Both the position numbers and the translations under genes were made by a program. Below the pieces are notes generated by a model that saw only the letters and a program-made list of their open reading frames with translations, did not search any database and was not told the DNA's origin. 8,276 nucleotides of DNA from the NCBI GenBank assembly GCA_903910005.1, contig CAIVXW010000241.1, positions 1-8,276 on the forward strand, in the 5' to 3' direction. Positions 1 to 6,479 of the stretch are shown here, piece after piece (position 1 is the first letter of the stretch; each line of letters starts with the position of its first letter). The DNA is from an uncultured Methylococcaceae bacterium (GTDB lineage: Bacteria; Pseudomonadota; Gammaproteobacteria; Methylococcales; Methylococcaceae).

Positions 1-651
1 GCCAGGCAGGAAAGCGACAAGCGGTTCGAAGCGACACAAGCCGGTTTTGCCCAGATGGACAAGCGGTTCGAGCTGGCCAGGCAGGAAAGCGACAAGCGGT
101 TCGAAGCGACGCAGGCCAGTTTTGCCCAGATGGACAAACGGTTCGAACTGGCCAAACAGGAAAGCGACAAGCGGTTCGAAGCGACGCAAGCCGGTTTTGC
201 CCAGATGGACAAACGGTTCGAACTGGCCAAACAGGAAAGCGATCATCGGCTGGAGGTGATGCAGGCCGGTTTTGCCCAGATGGACAAACGATTCGAATTG
301 GCCAAACAGGAAAGCGACAAGCGGTTTGAAGCGATGCAGGCCGGTTTTGCCCAAGTAGACAAGCGGTTTGAAGCGATGCAAGCCGGTTTTGCCCAAGTGG
401 ACAAGCGGTTTGAATTGGCCAAACAGGAAAGCGACAGGCGGTTTGAACTGGCTAAACAGGAAAGCGATAAACGGTTTGAACTGGCCAAACAGGAAAGTGA
501 TAAACGGTTCGAGCAAGTGGATCGGCGATTTGAGCAGTTACATGCTGAAATAATGGCGATACACAAGGAAATAAAGCAGCAGATGCGTTGGGTGTTTGGT
601 TTGGTGCTGACTGTCGCCGGTCTGGTTGTCGCCGTAAGCCGATTACATTGA
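1..651 (+). CDS. Repeat-built coiled-coil protein with C-terminal membrane anchor (5' partial)
   Basis: The frame is open from base 1, so the start lies outside the window. The ATG at 55 is only a repeat residue and should not be taken as the start. The visible 216 residues are built from two modules that both begin D-K-R-F-E: an 11-residue hendecad (DKRFELAKQES) and a 14-residue double heptad (DKRFEATQAGFAQM). These alternate and then change to runs of one type. The composition is highly charged and Gln/Glu rich with regularly spaced Phe/Leu, which predicts a long coiled coil. From about residue 174 the repeat decays into a short linker, followed by a hydrophobic segment (about residues 197-212) and the end SRLH, consistent with a single C-terminal transmembrane anchor. 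It resembles DUF1640-like coiled-coil membrane proteins in general form, but I do not recognise a specific family. The function is unknown; scaffold or oligomerisation is only a guess. It converges on the next gene with a 17-bp gap. Confidence 0.8.
   Translation, partial: ARQESDKRFEATQAGFAQMDKRFELARQESDKRFEATQASFAQMDKRFELAKQESDKRFEATQAGFAQMDKRFELAKQESDHRLEVMQAGFAQMDKRFELAKQESDKRFEAMQAGFAQVDKRFEAMQAGFAQVDKRFELAKQESDRRFELAKQESDKRFELAKQESDKRFEQVDRRFEQLHAEIMAIHKEIKQQMRWVFGLVLTVAGLVVAVSRLH
16..519 (+). repeat. Intragenic tandem repeat array (33-bp and 42-bp modules, 75-bp compound unit)
   Basis: In-frame array inside the coiled-coil gene. B modules (42 bp) begin at 16, 91, 166, 241, 316 and 358. 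A modules (33 bp) begin at 58, 133, 208, 283, 400, 433 and 466. A 21-bp partial module begins at 499. The first part is a regular A-B alternation with a 75-bp period. After 316 the order becomes B-B-A-A-A. The A modules at 133-165 and 208-240 are identical at the DNA level, which points to recent duplication. All modules keep the reading frame, so copy-number change would alter the length of the coiled coil without breaking the gene. Confidence 0.9.
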
Positions 652-668
652 TTGTGAACCCTGATCCC

Positions 669-1340
669 TCACCGGCTGGAGACCTGCACTTCTCGTGATA
701 ATTTGCGGATTCGTGCCGGGATAAGGTAGACCAGTTCCAGTACCAGACGGAAAAAATCATCCACCGATTGCACGTCCGATAGTGTCAGTCGGGTTTCCGG
801 GCGGCCGTCTCCCATGTCGCCAATGGCATCGACCAGTTCGTGCAGCGACTCCAGACCGGCTAACCCACAACGCTCAGTCGACAACAGGTGTTTCATCCGT
901 GTCCTGAAGTCACCCGCGCCAATCTGCTGCTCGGCGCAAATTTCCAGCAGCAACCGTTTGATCTGCCCGGTGAAGGCCGCCGGAGAACGCTGCCGTAACG
1001 GCCACACCTCCTCGTACAACTGCATGATCCCCCCCGGAACCGGCTGACCCGGACTCAACACCCGACCGGGCGGAGCCAGGTCAAACCCTCTGGGATACAG
1101 TCTGGAACGGGCCAGATCCCGGTTCACCGGATACTTGAGAAAATCGCCGTATAAATTGAGTCCACCGCAGGTCGCGCAGGAAAACCCCAGCCACCGGTAC
1201 TCCTCGGTGTAACGCTGATCATCCGTTTCATCAAACAGCATGGGATACAGGTATTCAAACACCGGTGCATGCGGGGTTCGGTTGCCACAGTGGCTGCACT
1301 CCAGAATTTCGTTTTGGTTTTTTCGGGACATCAACATCAT
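669..1340 (-). CDS. Zinc-ribbon protein with DUF4145-like (HEPN-type) C-terminal domain
   Basis: A 223-residue soluble protein. Two CxxC pairs (C15/C18 and C55/C58) form a likely zinc ribbon. Residues about 109-215 match the pattern I associate with DUF4145: a helix with R-L-L-L-E-I-C (129-135, compare R-A-L-E-A-I-C), then E-L-V-D-A-I-G-D (168-175), where the family usually has I-G-N, and a closing helix ending L-V-Y-L-I-P-A-R. The usual A-A-H after I-G-N is not present, so any HEPN-type RNase activity is doubtful. The start ATG overlaps the TGA of amrS (ATGA), implying translational coupling. Further in-frame ATGs lie 3 and 9 bases downstream, and no strong Shine-Dalgarno decides between them. 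The family assignment comes from motif memory, not a search. Function unknown; the only clue is its tie to amrS. Confidence 0.75.
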   Translation of the reverse strand: MMLMSRKNQNEILECSHCGNRTPHAPVFEYLYPMLFDETDDQRYTEEYRWLGFSCATCGGLNLYGDFLKYPVNRDLARSRLYPRGFDLAPPGRVLSPGQPVPGGIMQLYEEVWPLRQRSPAAFTGQIKRLLLEICAEQQIGAGDFRTRMKHLLSTERCGLAGLESLHELVDAIGDMGDGRPETRLTLSDVQSVDDFFRLVLELVYLIPARIRKLSREVQVSSR

Positions 1341-2428
1341 CGCTTCAGGCTCACAGGCTGTCGTTTGGCCCCCCAGTCACCGGCCCGGCCTTCAAAAACA
1401 CCGGCCAGGCGGGTACCGCAGTGATTGCAACAGCCTGATTCATTCAAATTCCAGTCGGAGAGGGTATACCAGTCCCGACCAATCAACATCTGCCCGCACT
1501 GGTGGCAATAGGTACTGGAAGCCGCCTTGTCGTGGACATTCCCGACGTAGACATGCCGAAGACCGTTAGCCCGGGCAATACGCCGGGCCAGCAACAGGGT
1601 TTCGGGCGGCGTATTCGGTTTGTCACGCATTTTCCAGTCCGGATGGAAGGCCGTGAAATGAATCGGCACCTCCACGCCCAGATGACCGGCCACCCACCGG
1701 GTCATCGCATCCAGTTCTGCAGGGGAGTCATTCTCACCCGGAATCAGCAGGGTTGTGATTTCCAGCCACACCGGGGTTTCATGCCGGATGTATTCGAGTG
1801 TCTCCAGCACGGCCTGCAAATGCCCCCCGCAAAGCGAGTGATAAAAGCGTTCGCTGAATGCCTTGAGATCGACATTGGCGGCATCCATCCAGCGATAAAA
1901 TTCACTGCGGGGATCCGGACAGACATAACCCGCCGTGACCGCCACCGAGCGGATGCCCAACGCCCGACAGGCCTGGGCGACATCAATCGCGTACTCGTGA
2001 AAAATCACCGGATCATTATAAGTGTAGGCCACGCTGCGGCAACCCAATCGGGCCGCTGCCTGGGCAATCAGGGCGGGTGAAGCCTGATCCATCAAGGCGT
2101 CCATTTCACGTGATTTGCTGATGTCCCAGTTTTGACAGAACTTGCAGGCCAGGTTGCAACCCGCCGTACCGAATGAAAAAACCGGTGTTCCCGGCAAAAA
2201 GTGATTGAGCGGTTTCTTCTCGATCGGATCAATACAAAACCCGCTGGAGCGGCCGTAGGACAGCAACATGATCTGCCCTGCGACATTACCCCGGACAAAA
2301 CACAGCCCTCGCTGGCCTTCATGCAGTTTGCAGAAGCGGGGGCACAGGGTGCATTCCACCCGCCCGTCAGCCAGGGTCTGCCAGTAGCGGGTAGGAAAAC
2401 CTGAAACCGGTTCAATGGGAGTGTCCAT
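1337..2428 (-). CDS. amrS: AmmeMemoRadiSam-system radical SAM enzyme
   Basis: A 363-residue radical SAM enzyme, related to pyruvate-formate-lyase-activating enzymes. The cluster-binding motif CxxxCxxC is at C91/C95/C98 within G-T-A-G-C-N-L-A-C-K-F-C-Q-N-W. It is preceded by a cysteine-rich N-terminus (C26, C29, C33, C43; C-P-R-F-C and R-G-L-C-F-V-R) and by I-E-K-K-P-L-N-H-F (69-77), typical of the AmrS family. A C-terminal zinc ribbon has C308/C311 and C334/C337, also usual for the family. The length is normal. The family co-occurs with AMMECR1 (AmrA) and MEMO (AmrB) proteins, which are not in this window; the substrate is not established. The start at 2428 is supported by a GGAG Shine-Dalgarno (2437-2440) 8 bases upstream. 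The stop codon overlaps the start of the DUF4145-like gene, so the two are probably co-translated. Confidence 0.92.
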   Translation of the reverse strand: MDTPIEPVSGFPTRYWQTLADGRVECTLCPRFCKLHEGQRGLCFVRGNVAGQIMLLSYGRSSGFCIDPIEKKPLNHFLPGTPVFSFGTAGCNLACKFCQNWDISKSREMDALMDQASPALIAQAAARLGCRSVAYTYNDPVIFHEYAIDVAQACRALGIRSVAVTAGYVCPDPRSEFYRWMDAANVDLKAFSERFYHSLCGGHLQAVLETLEYIRHETPVWLEITTLLIPGENDSPAELDAMTRWVAGHLGVEVPIHFTAFHPDWKMRDKPNTPPETLLLARRIARANGLRHVYVGNVHDKAASSTYCHQCGQMLIGRDWYTLSDWNLNESGCCNHCGTRLAGVFEGRAGDWGAKRQPVSLKR

Positions 2429-2449
2429 GACGGTGGCTCCGTAAAGGTA

Positions 2450-2478
2450 AAAATATCAACGCGGCAGATTGCAGCCAA
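2450..2478 (-). promoter_or_regulatory. Possible sigma-70 promoter for amrS
   Basis: On the minus strand TTGGCT (2473-2478, 4 of 6 to the -35 consensus) is followed after exactly 17 bases by TATTTT (2450-2455, 4 of 6 to the -10). It lies just upstream of the amrS Shine-Dalgarno and would give a leader of about 15-20 bases. The 159-bp gap to parE makes a separate promoter reasonable, but the match is moderate and unproven. Confidence 0.35.
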
Positions 2479-2587
2479 TTGTTTAGCCTGACCATTCGCA
2501 TCCGCACCTAGCCCCATCGTGTTCCGGATTGTTTCCCGGGGCGACTTGCCCGTTACAAAATCCTGTCGAAGGCTCCCTGGTTGTCAC

Positions 2588-4477
2588 TCAAACCTCGGCC
2601 AGATTGCCCTTTTCTTCCAGCCAGGCCTTGCGGTCTGCCGCCCGTTTCTTTGCCAGCAGCATGTCCAGACACTCATCCGGCGATGAACCGTCATTCAGGG
2701 TGAGTTGCACCAGTCGCCGGGTATCCCGGTTCATGGTGGTTTCGCGCAACTGGGATGGATTCATCTCACCCAGCCCCTTGAAACGTTGCACATTGACCTT
2801 GCCCTTGATGCGTTCGGCTTCAATCCGGTCAAGGACGCCCCGTTTTTCCGCTTCGTCCAGGGCATAGTAGACATTTTTGCCTACGTCAATCCGGTACAGT
2901 GGCGGCATGGCGACAAAGACATGACCGGCCGCCACCAGTGGACGAAAATGCCGCACGAACAGGGCGCACAGCAGGGTAGCGATGTGATTGCCGTCGGAGT
3001 CGGCGTCGGCCAGGATGCAGATTTTGCCGTAACGTAAACTGCCCAGTTCTGACGTTCCCGGATCGACGCCGATGGCGACACTGATGTCATGCACTTCCTG
3101 CGATGCCAGTACCCCGTCGGAATCCACTTCCCAGGTGTTCAGGATTTTGCCCCGTAGCGGCATGATGGCTTGATGGTCCTTGTCACGGGCCTGTTTGGCG
3201 GAGCCGCCTGCCGAATCACCCTCTACCAGAAACAGTTCGGTCAGTTGCAGGTCCTGGGCGGTGCAATCGGCCAGTTTGCCGGGCAGTGCCGGGCCTGCGG
3301 TGATCTTTTTGCGGGTTACCTGACGGTTGGCTTTTTGCCGTCGCTGGGCCAGTTCAATGATGAGTTGGGCGATACCCTCACCAATGGCCGGATGCTGGTT
3401 GAGCCACAGGCTGAAGGCATCCTTGACCACACCGGCCACAAAACTGGCGCATTCGCGGGAACTCAGCCGTTCCTTGGTTTGCCCGGAAAACTGGGGCTCC
3501 TGCAATTTGGCCGACAGGACGTAATGGCAGCGTTCCCAGACATCCTCCGGTGCGATTTTCAGCCCGCGTGGCAGCAGATTGCGGAATTCGCAAAACTCGC
3601 GGAGGGCTTCGGTCAGGCCGGTTCGCAAACCGTTGACATGGGTTCCTCCCTGAGGCGTCGGCACCAGATTGACGTAACTCTCCGCGACCAGTTCGCCGCC
3701 TCCCGCCACCGCCCAGATCACCGCCCATTCCACGGCTTCATGCGACCCTTCGAGAGAGCCGGTGAACGGATCGTCCGGCAGGGATTCGGCCGTGCCGACC
3801 CGGTCCATCAGGTATTGCGGCAGGCCGTCCTGATAATGCCAGGTTTCGCTGTCGCCGGAGGCTTCATCACTCAGGCTGATTTTGAGGCCGGAACACAGCA
3901 CTGCCTTGGCTCTGAGCAGTGCCTTGAGGCGACTGACCGCGACCCGGGGGCTGTCAAAATACTGCGGATTGGGCCAGAAGCTGACCGTGGTACCGGTTTC
4001 GCGTTTGGGAATCGTGCCGACCGCCATCAGCTCGCTGACTTTTTCCCCGTCAGCAAACTGCATGGTATAGGCTTGCCCGCCCCGGCGGATGTCTACGGTC
4101 AGGCGGCTGGACAGGGCATTGACCACGGAAACGCCAACGCCGTGCAGGCCGCCGGAGAAACGGTAATTCTTGCCGGAAAATTTGCCGCCGGCGTGCAGGC
4201 GGGTCAGAATGACTTCAACCCCGGAAACGCCTTGTTCCGGGTGAATATCAACCGGCATACCGCGGCCATCGTCCGTGACCGCCACGCCGCCATCGGCCAG
4301 CAGGCGTACCTGTATGCAACGGGCAAAACCGGCCAGGGCTTCGTCAACACTGTTGTCGACGACTTCCTGCACCAGATGGTTGGGACGGGTGGTATCGGTA
4401 TACATGCCGGGGCGTTTACGCACCGGATCAAGGCCGGACAGAACCTCTATCGAGGCAGCATCATAGGTAGAGGACAT
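2588..4477 (-). CDS. parE: DNA topoisomerase IV subunit B (ATPase subunit)
   Basis: ATPase subunit of topoisomerase IV, which with ParC decatenates daughter chromosomes. At 629 residues it matches the E. coli ParE length (about 630) and lacks the extra C-terminal insert of proteobacterial GyrB. Seen in order: the GHKL ATPase with E38-V-V-D-N42 (catalytic Glu and Mg-binding Asn), D69-D-G-R-G-M-P, and G109-G-L-H-G-V-G; the transducer QTK loop at 333-335; the TOPRIM domain with E419-G-D-S-A-G-G, P-L-R-G-K-I-L-N and D491-A-D-S-D-G; and F-K-G-L-G-E-M-N-P near 566-574. I chose the ATG at 4477 because the protein then begins M-S-S-T-Y like the E. coli enzyme. An in-frame TTG at 4489 would add four residues. 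Neither start has a clear Shine-Dalgarno. parC is not nearby. All key residues are present. Confidence 0.97.
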   Translation of the reverse strand: MSSTYDAASIEVLSGLDPVRKRPGMYTDTTRPNHLVQEVVDNSVDEALAGFARCIQVRLLADGGVAVTDDGRGMPVDIHPEQGVSGVEVILTRLHAGGKFSGKNYRFSGGLHGVGVSVVNALSSRLTVDIRRGGQAYTMQFADGEKVSELMAVGTIPKRETGTTVSFWPNPQYFDSPRVAVSRLKALLRAKAVLCSGLKISLSDEASGDSETWHYQDGLPQYLMDRVGTAESLPDDPFTGSLEGSHEAVEWAVIWAVAGGGELVAESYVNLVPTPQGGTHVNGLRTGLTEALREFCEFRNLLPRGLKIAPEDVWERCHYVLSAKLQEPQFSGQTKERLSSRECASFVAGVVKDAFSLWLNQHPAIGEGIAQLIIELAQRRQKANRQVTRKKITAGPALPGKLADCTAQDLQLTELFLVEGDSAGGSAKQARDKDHQAIMPLRGKILNTWEVDSDGVLASQEVHDISVAIGVDPGTSELGSLRYGKICILADADSDGNHIATLLCALFVRHFRPLVAAGHVFVAMPPLYRIDVGKNVYYALDEAEKRGVLDRIEAERIKGKVNVQRFKGLGEMNPSQLRETTMNRDTRRLVQLTLNDGSSPDECLDMLLAKKRAADRKAWLEEKGNLAEV

Positions 4478-4573
4478 GAAACAAAGCAATCAATGAAGGA
4501 AAACAGGCGTCAAGGGTAGGCTGGAAGGGCGGCGGGGCACAAGGCGGCGGTATCAATCCCGGCATTCCTACTT

Positions 4574-4602
4574 ATTACATGACAGGGTCGAATCAGGTTT
4601 AA
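4574..4602 (-). promoter_or_regulatory. Possible parE promoter
   Basis: On the minus strand TTAAAC (4597-4602, 3 of 6 to -35) is spaced 17 bases from TGTAAT (4574-4579, 5 of 6 to -10). Transcription would begin near 4567 and give a parE leader of about 90 bases. The element overlaps, on the opposite strand, the putative promoter of the small RNA. The -35 is weak, so this is tentative. Confidence 0.3.
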
Positions 4603-4603
4603 T
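4575..4603 (+). promoter_or_regulatory. Possible promoter of the CsrA-binding small RNA
   Basis: TTTAAT at 4598-4603 is a good -10 (5 of 6). The hexamer 17 bases upstream, TTACAT (4575-4580), is a poor -35 (2 of 6). An alternative -35, ATGACA at 4579-4584 (5 of 6), has a spacing too short for this -10. A weak -35 is expected if transcription depends on an activator; CsrB/Rsm RNAs are usually activated by GacA/UvrY/LetA. I looked for the palindromic GacA box (TGTAAG-N6-CTTACA) and found only a half-like ATTACA at 4574-4579. Confidence 0.35.
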
Positions 4604-4609
4604 GTCACC

Positions 4610-4867
4610 ACTCGCCGGGTACGGTGGGTCAGGGGCCAGGATGGCTCCGGTCAGGATTGAGGACGTAGCGAACGGAAACGGGATTGATCGCGCCGGACAC
4701 GGAGTGTTCACCGGAACAGGAGGTTCCGTAGATTATCCGGAACGTCATCCAGGGAGGGGTGGCGTTCCGAACCCCATTGCCTCATCCGCCAGATTTCAGC
4801 ACTTTAACTTCCCCGGAAGGCGGGACATATCCCCATCCCCCACACTTTGGTTCCGCCTTCTTTTTTT
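4610..4867 (+). ncRNA. Candidate CsrB/Rsm-type CsrA-sequestering small RNA
   Basis: Non-coding RNA predicted to bind and titrate the translational regulator CsrA/RsmA. Eleven GGA triplets lie between 4632 and 4756, against four on the opposite strand. Seven fit A(N)GGA, at 4638, 4653, 4660, 4672, 4699, 4718 and 4751. Four are presented by hairpins. (1) GGGGCC/GGCTCC (4632-4648) has loop AGGAT. (2) GGACAC/GTGTTC (4695-4709) has GGA at the tip. (3) CGGAAC/GTTCCG (4712-4728) is a perfect 6-bp stem with loop AGGAG. (4) A 13-bp stem, 4738-4750 with 4757-4769, has loop AGGGAG. The others sit in weakly structured RNA between hairpins, as in known family members. The RNA ends in a strong terminator. 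A length near 260 nt lies within the range of CsrB, CsrC and Rsm RNAs. The 5' end is uncertain because the promoter is only tentative. No credible protein is encoded here. CsrA itself is not in the window. Confidence 0.8.
4815..4867 (+). terminator. Intrinsic terminator of the small RNA
   Basis: GAAGGCGGGAC (4816-4826) pairs with GTTCCGCCTTC (4850-4860) over 11 bp with one G-U pair. One more wobble pair (4815 with 4861) is possible. The loop is about 23 nt, and seven T follow at 4861-4867. The T run is only on the plus strand, whereas on the minus strand the hairpin is preceded by A and followed by a mixed sequence. It therefore ends a plus-strand transcript, although both flanking protein genes are on the minus strand. 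It also stops the RNA just before it would run antisense into nadE. Confidence 0.88.
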
Positions 4868-4871
4868 CGGT

Positions 4872-6479
4872 TTACTCAAATCCCTGCGTCATCGGATAAC
4901 GGCGATCCCGGCCAAAGGCCCGCCGCGTGACCTTGACCCCGGGAGGAGCCTGCCGCCGCTTGTATTCATTGCTGTCGACCATTCGGGTTACCCGCCTGAC
5001 GTCGGCTTCAGCAAAGCCCGCCTGAATGATTGCTTCCACCGACTGATCCTGCTCAATGTAGCGTTCCAGGATGCCATCCAGGATCGGGTAGGGCGGTAGC
5101 GAATCCTGATCGGTTTGATCCGGTCTCAGTTCTGCCGAAGGCGCACGGGTCAGCACCCGTTCCGGAATGACTGCGGCGACGCTGTTGCGATAGGCCGCCA
5201 GTCGATACACCCACAGTTTGGTCACATCCTTGAGCGGTGCAAAACCACCGGCCATGTCGCCGTAGAGGGTGGCGTAGCCGACGCTCATTTCGCTTTTGTT
5301 GCCGGTGGTCAGCAGGATTTTACGCTTTTTGTTGGAGAAGGCCATCAGCAACAGGCCGCGACAGCGGGCCTGGAGATTTTCCTCGGTGGTGTCGGGAGGC
5401 AGGTCGGCAAAGCTGTCGGCCAGCAGGGTCATGAAGGTCTGGTAGGCCGGTTCGATGGAAATCAGGTGCTGACGCACCCCCAGTGCCTCGGCTTCCAGCC
5501 GGGCATCTTCAATGCTCATGGCGGCGGTGTAGCGGGAGGGCATCAGCAATACCTCAACCTGATCGGCCCCCAGGGCGTCTACCGCCAGGGCCAGGGTCAG
5601 GGCGGAGTCAATGCCACCGGACAAGCCCAGCACCGCACCGGCGAAGCGGTTGTTGTGGACATAATCGCGTATGCCGGTCACCAGAGCCTGGTACAGACTG
5701 GCTTCATCCGGGGCTTCCGGGGTGACTTCCCCCCTGATCGGTTCCACCCTTTCCCCGACCGTGCATTGAACCAAAGCCAGCCGACTGGCAAAGGCCGGTA
5801 GCCGTTGGGTGACGTCACCGGCTGCATTCATGACCAGTGACGTGCCATCAAACACCAGTTCGTCCTGACCACCCACCAGATTAAGGTACACCAGGGGAAG
5901 CCTGACTGACCGAACCCGTTCGCGCAGAACCTGTTCACGTTCAGCCATTTTGCCCCGGTGAAACGGTGAGGCGTTGAGGGTCAGAATCAGGCGGGCACCG
6001 GCCTCTGCCAACTGCATGACCGGTTGTTCCACCCAGACGTCCTCGCAGATCGCAAGCCCGGTCGGTATGCCCGCCAGGTCGAATACCAGGGGTTCGTGCC
6101 CCGGCTGAAAATAGCGTTTTTCGTCAAATACCCCGTAGTTGGGGAGTATCCGTTTGCGGTAAAGGGCTTCCACCCGGCCCGCCCGCAAGACTGCCGCACT
6201 GTTCGCGGGCAGCCCCGGGCGGCGTTCGGGAAAACCGACAATGGCGGTAATGCCTTGGATCTGGCTGGCCAGTTCATGCAGTGCGTCTTCCACCGTTTGC
6301 AGAAAATGGGGGCGCAGTAGCAGGTCTTCCGGCGGATAACCCGACAGGCACAACTCGGGAAATACGACCGCGGTGGCCCCGAGGCGACGGGCTTCCCCGG
6401 TCAGTGCCAGTATCTTGCGGGCGTTTCCGGCGATATCGCCGACCAGAAAGTCGGTCTGGGCCAGGGCGATGGTGAGCAT
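4872..6479 (-). CDS. nadE: Glutamine-dependent NAD+ synthetase
   Basis: Makes NAD+ from nicotinic acid adenine dinucleotide with ATP, taking ammonia from glutamine; the last step of NAD biosynthesis in the cytoplasm. The 535 residues hold two domains. The N-terminal nitrilase-type glutaminase (about 1-255) has the expected triad: E42 in F-P-E-L-C-L-S-G-Y, K109 in Y-R-K-R-I-L-P-N-Y-G, and C145 in A-I-C-E-D-V-W. The C-terminal synthetase (about 260-535) has the ATP pyrophosphatase loop S-G-G-I-D-S at 287-292, T-T-G-N-K-S-E and L-Y-G-D-M-A-G-G. This is the fused two-domain form, not the short ammonia-only NadE of E. coli. The start ATG shares its last-strand base with the lpdA stop (TAATG), implying coupled translation. 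No minus-strand terminator with a T run follows the gene. Confidence 0.96.
   Translation of the reverse strand: MLTIALAQTDFLVGDIAGNARKILALTGEARRLGATAVVFPELCLSGYPPEDLLLRPHFLQTVEDALHELASQIQGITAIVGFPERRPGLPANSAAVLRAGRVEALYRKRILPNYGVFDEKRYFQPGHEPLVFDLAGIPTGLAICEDVWVEQPVMQLAEAGARLILTLNASPFHRGKMAEREQVLRERVRSVRLPLVYLNLVGGQDELVFDGTSLVMNAAGDVTQRLPAFASRLALVQCTVGERVEPIRGEVTPEAPDEASLYQALVTGIRDYVHNNRFAGAVLGLSGGIDSALTLALAVDALGADQVEVLLMPSRYTAAMSIEDARLEAEALGVRQHLISIEPAYQTFMTLLADSFADLPPDTTEENLQARCRGLLLMAFSNKKRKILLTTGNKSEMSVGYATLYGDMAGGFAPLKDVTKLWVYRLAAYRNSVAAVIPERVLTRAPSAELRPDQTDQDSLPPYPILDGILERYIEQDQSVEAIIQAGFAEADVRRVTRMVDSNEYKRRQAPPGVKVTRRAFGRDRRYPMTQGFE

Noticed and set aside
16..519. Regular repeats resembling a CRISPR array
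   Set aside because: There are no unique spacers. The modules are directly adjacent, all in one reading frame, and explained by a coiled-coil protein.
2538..2552. GGGC/GCCC hairpin downstream of parE as a terminator
   Set aside because: The stem is only four base pairs and no T run follows on either strand.
3170..4519. 449-codon open frame on the plus strand opposite parE
   Set aside because: Antisense shadow of a fully conserved parE frame; long shadows are common in GC-rich genes, and the translation shows no recognisable motif.
4562..4579. GacA/UvrY-type upstream box for the small RNA
   Set aside because: Only the right half (ATTACA) resembles the TGTAAG-N6-CTTACA palindrome; the left half does not match.
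4610..4867. 6S RNA, SRP RNA, tmRNA or RNase P RNA as the identity of the non-coding RNA
   Set aside because: None of their conserved cores as I know them is present: no SRP GGAAGGAAGCAGCC-type loop, no tmRNA acceptor end, no RNase P core. The repeated A(N)GGA loops fit the Csr/Rsm class instead.
4602..5099. Plus-strand 165-codon open frame starting in the parE-nadE gap
   Set aside because: It runs through the hairpins and the intrinsic terminator of the small RNA and then antisense through the nadE 3' end. It has no Shine-Dalgarno and a low-complexity, non-family-like translation.
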